Positions 15,433-20,304 of a DNA stretch of 20,304 nucleotides are shown here, piece after piece. The translations under genes were made by a program, and so were the position numbers. Positions within the stretch are counted from its first letter, which is position 1; each line of letters starts with the position of its first letter. Origin of the DNA: a virus; the IMG/VR virus record IMGVR_UViG_3300010370_000311, positions 1 to 20,304 of that record. One strand, given 5' to 3'. The notes beneath the pieces are model-generated. The model had not been told where the DNA came from. It searched no databases and saw nothing but the letters and a program-made list of their open reading frames with translations.

Positions 15433-17487
15433 TTATTGAGTTACTTGCGTCTGCCGAAGCTCGTCAGCGCCGCGCATAATCTCCTGGCGGGTTTTCTCGA
15501 CGTTAAGCTCAGCCATGTCCGCATCAGCCATGGCCTTGCGCACCGCCGCCTCTTTGACGACGATGTCAGACGGGTCAACAATCTCAGGCTCAACCAATTG
15601 GGGCTGCACGCCGCCTTGCTCAAGCGCTGCCGCCTCAAGTTGGGTCTTCATCGCGTCTGCCATGGTTTTTGCCGCTTGAGCCTTCTTAAGCTCGAGGTCT
15701 GCGACCATGATGGGATCTGGCTCAGGCGGTGGTTGCGGTTGATCTGGGTCGCGCTGAAGCTCTGGCGGCACCATGTTGCGCAACCGCTTCGCGATCTCGT
15801 CCGATTCCGGCCAGTCCATAGCCTTGGCCAGCAGATCGCCAATAACCGGAGCGGCCTGAGGAACGGCGCGCATGAACTCAATCATGCTGTTTGCCGCCTC
15901 AATGCGCTTGGTCGCATAGCTGCGGCCGACCGTCACGCGGATATCAAACGATGCGGCCGACAGATCGTTGATGACCATCGGCTCGCCGTTCGCGGTCATG
16001 ACGACCTGATTGATGCGGGCAAACTTCGTTTCATTTTCCTTTTGGCCAAGTAAGCGGACGACGCGCTCATTGTCGTAAATTTTCGGGATGAGATCGACCA
16101 AGATGCGCCCGCAATGCTCAAGTGAGCGCTGCAGGTTGTCCGCAAAATGGTAGTTCGCAACGTCGCTTTCCTGCTGGCGTCGGCTGATGGCAATTCCGGC
16201 CGTCTCGTTGCTCTTGTCGCCGAGCGCCGCGTCATAGATGCCCGTCGTGCCCTTCATGTCATCCGAGGCGATTTGTGCCTCTTGCACGAGAGCGGCAGGG
16301 ATTGCAGGCGGCGCAATGCGCTCTGGTCTGCTGCCTGGTGCTTCAGGGTCCGGCTGGTACAGCAGATAGGGCTTGTTATCGAGGTTGGCCGCATCCCACA
16401 TGCTTTTAAACGGCCCCAACATGTTGGGCGTTGCAAGGTAAGGGGCTTTCGGCGTCAAAGCGATGCTTTCCGCCGTGGCGGTTCTATAAAAGTTATAGAG
16501 CTGCTGCGGGTCGCGGGCGAAGCGAATGGCTCCGTATCGGTAGACCTTGTTTTCAAGCGGGAATTCTCCGCCGACAACCGGAACAAGCGGTATAAACTTG
16601 CCAGCCCACTCATACGGGCCTTCAAGGATCTCTGATCCGCTGATGATAAACTGTTCAACCTTGTGCGTCTCGCATGGCCGCGTGCGCACAATGGGCAAAA
16701 AGCCTAGCTCAGCCTCGCCCTTGCCTGTGATGTCAACCGACCTGCCGTCCTCGAGTAGGGCCAGCAGCTTGGTCACGCGCGTCTTGCGCCAATACTCCGC
16801 AATGCGAATTGTGTCAGTCGTTGACCAGTAGAACGGTCGATCATAGCCGCTTGTCGGCGTCGTAATCTCGACAGCCTTGGCTTTCGGATACCGCCGCTTA
16901 AACGTGTCCTTCGGCAGCATTTCCGTGACAGCAATCCACATCGCATCGGATCGATCCGGCATGACCGAGCCGGGGTCACAGTACACCGCAAGCGGGTTCT
17001 TCACGGCCTTAATGCGGATCTCTTGATCGAACGCCATGTCATCTGCGTAGTCAGACGACACGCGCCACCAGCCAATGCCGCAGCTGGCTTGATGCTCGGC
17101 CGCCGTCGAATACACATGCCGCGCGCTCGACCGGTACTGAATTTGACGGATCAATCCGTCATAGATTTCGGCCACAGCCGGATCGGCGTCGTCATCCTCT
17201 GGCACCACTTTAATCGCGATGTCGGCCTGTCGGATGTCGTTGGTGATCTGGCGCACGAACTGCGGCAAGCGGTTGATGGTCAGCATGGGCCGCTTGGCCG
17301 CTTCGCGCTCGCGCCGCACGCTTTCGGGCCATTGATCGCCAGCCAGGAACGTCAAATCCCGCGAGGCTTCTTCGCGGTTGTCGCGGTCGTGTTCCCAGCT
17401 CGTCTGGATATTCTCGACAACTTCTTTGATCAGCGCCTCAGCATCGCCTTGGCTGAGCTTTGCGCCTTTCTTCTGGTGCTGGTTCAT
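15433..17487 (-). CDS. Portal protein, P22 gp1-like
   Basis: A 684-residue portal, near the P22 gp1 length (725). It would form the dodecameric ring at one capsid vertex through which DNA enters and leaves. The N-terminal part is strongly family-like: helices with SWEHDRDNREEASRDLTFLA, GDQWPESVRREREAAKRPML, then TINRLPQFVRQITNDIRQAD and the residues SCGIGWWRV, followed by DPLAVYCDPGS-type text (here NPLAVYCDPGS). The C-terminal 150 residues are helical, Gln/Ala/Pro-rich and probably form the barrel or a flexible tail (QPQPPPEPDP is a Pro-rich break). I chose the ATG at 17487 because it overlaps the terminase stop as ATGA; an in-frame GTG at 17499 would add four residues. Confidence 0.92.
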   Translation of the reverse strand: MNQHQKKGAKLSQGDAEALIKEVVENIQTSWEHDRDNREEASRDLTFLAGDQWPESVRREREAAKRPMLTINRLPQFVRQITNDIRQADIAIKVVPEDDDADPAVAEIYDGLIRQIQYRSSARHVYSTAAEHQASCGIGWWRVSSDYADDMAFDQEIRIKAVKNPLAVYCDPGSVMPDRSDAMWIAVTEMLPKDTFKRRYPKAKAVEITTPTSGYDRPFYWSTTDTIRIAEYWRKTRVTKLLALLEDGRSVDITGKGEAELGFLPIVRTRPCETHKVEQFIISGSEILEGPYEWAGKFIPLVPVVGGEFPLENKVYRYGAIRFARDPQQLYNFYRTATAESIALTPKAPYLATPNMLGPFKSMWDAANLDNKPYLLYQPDPEAPGSRPERIAPPAIPAALVQEAQIASDDMKGTTGIYDAALGDKSNETAGIAISRRQQESDVANYHFADNLQRSLEHCGRILVDLIPKIYDNERVVRLLGQKENETKFARINQVVMTANGEPMVINDLSAASFDIRVTVGRSYATKRIEAANSMIEFMRAVPQAAPVIGDLLAKAMDWPESDEIAKRLRNMVPPELQRDPDQPQPPPEPDPIMVADLELKKAQAAKTMADAMKTQLEAAALEQGGVQPQLVEPEIVDPSDIVVKEAAVRKAMADADMAELNVEKTRQEIMRGADELRQTQVTQ

Positions 17488-18875
17488 GCGCCGAGCCACG
17501 CACCCTTGCCGGCAGGCGCACCGCTCGTGAACGCTTGAGACCAGTCAACATGCTGCTTGACCACAAGAGACGGGAACAGCTGCGACAGAGCCCACACGAG
17601 AGCGTCAACGCGGTCGCCGGTCGTCTCGCCGGCCACGCCGAGCGGGGTGAATAGCACCTGTTGATCCTCCAATTCCGCGAACGTCCCGACGTGGCTGATA
17701 CGGCCCTGCTCGTACAGCGCCGCGATCGGTTCCGCGCGCGTGACCTTGCCTCTTGAGGCGTGAACCTCGACGACTGGGATTGTGTCCCTCACTGACTTGA
17801 TGGCCATTTTGACCATGTCGCCGCCCTGGTTTGTTTCGACAACGATCGCGTCGGCTGAGTACATGTCGAATGCCGCGACCGCCCGGCGCGCCCAACCATT
17901 AGGAGACAGTGAGCACGTCTGATCATCGAGCACATAGCCGCGACCATCGACACCGAGGCCAGCAACCACAATGCCCGTCTCTGCTGTGCCTTCGCTGATT
18001 GCCGTCTCCTGGCTTTTTCCTGCAGGGTCGATAGCCACGACGACGCGTTGCATGTCTGGAAGCTTGTCGCCGCGCTTCTTGCGTGTCTTGTCGAGCATCT
18101 CGCGCGTCCATAGCGCGCCTGGCACGTCGTCAAGGACTTCGGCGTCCAGCTCTTGGCGGCCAAGACGCGTGCCCTCGTACTTAGCTTTGATGTTCTCCAT
18201 GAACGACGCGGCGAGGTTGGACGCGTTTTCGTATGTTGAGCCCCGCGTCGTAACTGTCCTGCTGTCGCTCATGATCTTTTTGAGCAGCACAATCGGACGC
18301 GGGGTGGTGGTGATAAGCTGGCGGGGATCGTCGCCGAGGCGAAGCCCAAACTGCAGCATGTCCCAGGTTTCCTGAGCGTAGCGCCATTTGGCTAGCTCGT
18401 CGCACCATCCGAGGTCATGTTGAGGGCCGCGCAGCTGGTCGGGCTCAGTCGCGTTAAATAGCGTGGCAACCGCACCATTGGGCCAAGTCAAGCGCCTCAT
18501 GGAGGGCTGATAGGTGGGGCGGAACGCTTTCGGATGCACGCCAAGAATGCCGCTGTCACCCTCAACCATAACGTCACGGCCGTCTGCCGCTGTCTCAGCC
18601 ACAAGCGCCACGCGGCCTGCTTTGCCTCGTGCAAGAGGTGTCGGCCCGCAGACCATGGACCTAACCCACTCAGACCCGCATCGCGTCTTGCCGAAGCCTC
18701 GGCCAGCAAGAATGACCCATGTCAGCCATTTGCCATCGGGCGGCAATTGATTGGGGCGAGCCCAGAACGGCCAGTGCGTCAGCAGTTCCGCCTTGGTCTC
18801 ATCACTGAGACGGGTCAGATGGGCTGTCCTCTGTGCTTCGGGCAGCGATGCCAACAATTGCGCGGGTGAAAGCAT
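17484..18875 (-). CDS. terL: Terminase large subunit (DNA packaging ATPase/nuclease)
   Basis: The motor protein that cuts concatemeric phage DNA and pumps it into the head. With the ATG at 18875 it has 463 residues. Walker A is AGRGFGKT (57-64); Walker B ends in the acidic pair D159-E160 (LGWCDELAKW); the coupling motif is TTTPRP (189-194). The RNase H-like nuclease domain shows Asp283 (VVVAIDPAGKS), Glu347 (AIVVETNQGGD) and Asp424 (DRVDALVWAL). This arrangement fits the Terminase_6/6C type common in phages and gene-transfer agents of Alphaproteobacteria. A TTG at 18884 would add three residues but the ATG is preferred; the N-terminal LASLPEAQRTAHLTRLSDET is typical of the type. The gene overlaps the small subunit by about 74 nt and the portal by four. 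Confidence 0.96.
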   Translation of the reverse strand: MLSPAQLLASLPEAQRTAHLTRLSDETKAELLTHWPFWARPNQLPPDGKWLTWVILAGRGFGKTRCGSEWVRSMVCGPTPLARGKAGRVALVAETAADGRDVMVEGDSGILGVHPKAFRPTYQPSMRRLTWPNGAVATLFNATEPDQLRGPQHDLGWCDELAKWRYAQETWDMLQFGLRLGDDPRQLITTTPRPIVLLKKIMSDSRTVTTRGSTYENASNLAASFMENIKAKYEGTRLGRQELDAEVLDDVPGALWTREMLDKTRKKRGDKLPDMQRVVVAIDPAGKSQETAISEGTAETGIVVAGLGVDGRGYVLDDQTCSLSPNGWARRAVAAFDMYSADAIVVETNQGGDMVKMAIKSVRDTIPVVEVHASRGKVTRAEPIAALYEQGRISHVGTFAELEDQQVLFTPLGVAGETTGDRVDALVWALSQLFPSLVVKQHVDWSQAFTSGAPAGKGAWLGA

Positions 18876-19236
18876 CCGCACCAAGCGTGACCTCTTGTTT
18901 TATAGGATTGTCGCCGTCGTCGCCGCCAACGTGAGCCGTCTTCTCGCGCCATTCCTTTGGGAAGCGAGCCGCCATTGATCGTGACCAGATGGATTGACCG
19001 AAGCCCTGAAGCCTCATGCCATCCTGGCCAGCATCTTCCCACCAGCGCTGCTCAAACACCTTGGCGCGTGCCATGGCGTCAGAAAATTCAGTGTGCACGC
19101 GTTCCCATTCATAAAGCGTTTCGCGGGTAACGCCAATTTCCGACGCGATCCAAGTTCTTGACTTGCCTTGCTTTCCCCATTCGATGACGCTGTCGCAATA
19201 TTCGGGGCGGTACGCTGTAGGTCTACCGGCTGGCAT
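18802..19236 (-). CDS. terS: Terminase small subunit (DNA recognition)
   Basis: A 144-residue protein that should recognise the packaging site and control the large subunit. The N-terminus is typical of phage small terminases: MPAGRPTAYRPEYCDSVIEW, then a helix-turn-helix region (SRTWIASEIGVTRETLYEWE, about 27-46), followed by a helical oligomerisation part (FSDAMARAKVFEQRWWEDAG). The last 35 residues are acidic and polar and end in the region that overlaps the large-subunit gene. The ATG lies two bases after the stop of the upstream membrane-protein gene. The small terminase normally binds DNA within or near its own gene in pac-type phages, but no pac site can be pointed out here. Confidence 0.9.
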   Translation of the reverse strand: MPAGRPTAYRPEYCDSVIEWGKQGKSRTWIASEIGVTRETLYEWERVHTEFSDAMARAKVFEQRWWEDAGQDGMRLQGFGQSIWSRSMAARFPKEWREKTAHVGGDDGDNPIKQEVTLGADAFTRAIVGIAARSTEDSPSDPSQ

Positions 19237-19238
19237 GA

Positions 19239-20195
19239 TTAAGCTGCGATGCTCTGAAGCTGGGCCAATGTGCGGGTGGAAAGGGCTTGGCGGCGGGGTG
19301 GGACGGGCTGCACCGGCCTATGGTCTGCTGGTGTCAGGGGCGTGGCTTCGGCTTCGGCGTGTGGTGCTTGGCTGCGGGGCTTGAAGATGTGGAAGCCGAG
19401 CCAATTGAAGATCGTGCCGAGGAACGTCGAGATGAGGCTGATATAAGCGCCAATGCCGATGTTGGCCCATGCGATGGCGGCAGGCGTCGGGGCAAGGCTT
19501 CCCGTGGCAATCGTGGCGATCAGGCCGGACTGATTGAGCGCGATGCTGTCGCCCTTTTCGGCCGTCGCGGACTTGGCGCGAAGATCAGCGAGCACCTTGC
19601 GAGCGGCCATGAGTTGCTTGCGCTCGGTGCCGATTTCCTCAGCCACAGCGATCTTGGCCTGGAGGTCGAGGCACTTGGGGCCGCAGCCACCACGACGGCG
19701 CTCTGCGGCCTCCTGCGCGCGGAGGGCTTCGGCGTTGACCGTCGTCACCCATGCGTTTTGGGCTTCGAGTTCGGTCAGGCGCTTGGTGTGCAGGGCAATT
19801 TGAGCCTCAGTTGAGGCAATTTCGTTTCGACCGTCGTCATAGCGTGTGTTTTGCAGCGTGGCAGTTTCGATGTTGGCAGCGCGGTGCGATGTGCCGAAGG
19901 CAACGTGAGAGCCGTACTCAGCCCCGCAAAGGATTAGCCAGGCCACGGCGAGGCCACCGGCAATGCGCTTTTCGCCGCTTGACCAAGCGAGGTCAACGAA
20001 GTTGAGCATGTAGGCGGTCGCAAACGTGACGCCGCCGAACAGGCCACCGAGAAGCACTGAGGCAAATGTGCTTGTTCCGCCGAGGTTCCAGCCGGCGCTT
20101 GCAGCCATCAAAGCGGCGATGACCGTGAAGAATTTCCCGAGATGACGCGCGAACGTTTGCAGTTCAGCGATGGGCGCATGGGGGGATGCGTGCAT
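19239..20195 (-). CDS. Membrane protein with coiled coil and CGPKC motif, unknown function
   Basis: A 318-residue protein I do not recognise. Three hydrophobic helices lie in the first 100 residues (about 22-40, 44-66, 78-97), then a long charged, heptad-like region (about 105-225) with a Cys pair in GGCGPKCLDLQ (about 170-180), then one or two hydrophobic helices (about 228-268, ending IFNWLGFHIF) and a basic, Pro-rich tail of about 50 residues. The coiled coil is likely outside the cytoplasm if the three N-terminal helices start with an inside N-terminus, but the orientation is not certain. A good ribosome-binding site (AGGAGA) lies before the ATG and overlaps the upstream stop. It is two bases from terS, so it is co-expressed with packaging genes. 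A lysis, exclusion or envelope function are possibilities; none is supported directly. Confidence 0.8.
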   Translation of the reverse strand: MHASPHAPIAELQTFARHLGKFFTVIAALMAASAGWNLGGTSTFASVLLGGLFGGVTFATAYMLNFVDLAWSSGEKRIAGGLAVAWLILCGAEYGSHVAFGTSHRAANIETATLQNTRYDDGRNEIASTEAQIALHTKRLTELEAQNAWVTTVNAEALRAQEAAERRRGGCGPKCLDLQAKIAVAEEIGTERKQLMAARKVLADLRAKSATAEKGDSIALNQSGLIATIATGSLAPTPAAIAWANIGIGAYISLISTFLGTIFNWLGFHIFKPRSQAPHAEAEATPLTPADHRPVQPVPPRRQALSTRTLAQLQSIAA

Positions 20196-20206
20196 TGTTC
20201 GGTCTC

Positions 20207-20304
20207 CTAGTGTCGGGGGAGGTCGGCCAACGCTTCGGCGTACAAATCGGGGATGCGCTCGCTGGTGAACTTGACCAGCTCAGATACCGAGATGCCGTGG
20301 CACA
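20207..20304 (-). CDS. C-terminal end of an unrecognised gene (partial)
   Basis: The minus-strand frame entering from the window edge reads 31 residues (CHGISVSELVKFTSERIPDL and so on, ending ADLPRH) to a TAG at 20209-20207. It is in the same direction as the operon, and the ribosome-binding site of the following gene overlaps its stop codon, which supports a real gene. Too little is present to name a function; the residues look like an amphipathic helix. It could also be a chance open frame, though the gene packing argues for a real one. Confidence 0.6.
   Translation of the reverse strand, partial: CHGISVSELVKFTSERIPDLYAEALADLPRH

Noticed and set aside
15166-16053. Long plus-strand open frame (295 codons) opposite scaffold and portal
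   Set aside because: It is antisense to two strongly supported genes, spans their gap, and its translation (Leu/Arg/His-rich) has no recognisable family. Such frames are common opposite GC-rich genes.
17488-17499. GTG start for the portal
   Set aside because: The AAGGG upstream is only about three bases from this GTG, too close; the ATG at 17487 overlaps the terminase stop as ATGA like other joints. The difference is four residues, so certainty is modest.

Overview
The window holds the late (structural and lysis) region of a short-tailed, P22-like bacteriophage or prophage. Every supported gene is on the minus strand, so transcription runs from position 20304 toward position 1. No host gene, integrase, repressor, replication gene, tRNA or attachment site is visible, so the sequence cannot show whether this is a free phage or a prophage. 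Base composition is moderately GC-rich, and the proteins look most like those of phages of Alphaproteobacteria (possibly Rhizobiales). That host guess rests on family resemblance only.

Layout in transcription order: the tail end of an unrecognised gene (20207-20304); a four-helix membrane protein with a coiled coil (19239-20195); the packaging genes, small terminase (18802-19236) and large terminase (17484-18875); the portal (15433-17487); a 72-nt gap with a small UUCG hairpin; scaffold (14563-15360); P22 gp5-like coat protein (13304-14542); a gp4-like head-tail adaptor with an inserted beta domain (12664-13287); a gp10-like tail hub/DNA-stabilisation protein (11222-12667); a small knob protein in the needle-gene slot (10668-11225); a LamG lectin-fold protein (9922-10668); three helical proteins in the ejection-protein slot (9178-9918, 7798-9084, 5249-7798), with a 93-nt gap carrying phased GGGACA motifs before the second; a 1104-residue collagen-containing tail fibre (1879-5193); a small beta protein (1196-1879); a 42-residue single-helix membrane peptide (1071-1199); a small fibre-like protein (592-1083); and a GH24 phage lysozyme running off the window edge (1-595).

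The genes form one tightly packed run with repeated ATGA or TGATG stop/start overlaps, so translation is probably coupled. The terminase pair feeds DNA through the portal into a shell built by scaffold and coat; the adaptor, hub and knob close the head; the ejection-slot proteins probably travel in the virion; the fibre and lectin-fold proteins are candidates for host binding; the membrane peptide and lysozyme are candidates for lysis. There is no gap over 100 nt without a gene.

I found no defence island or clearly new system. The most unusual points are the beta domain inserted in the adaptor, the 438-nt in-frame duplication with a 33-nt identical block in the fibre gene, the short membrane peptide beside the lysozyme, the phased GGGACA repeats, and the membrane protein that shares the packaging operon.
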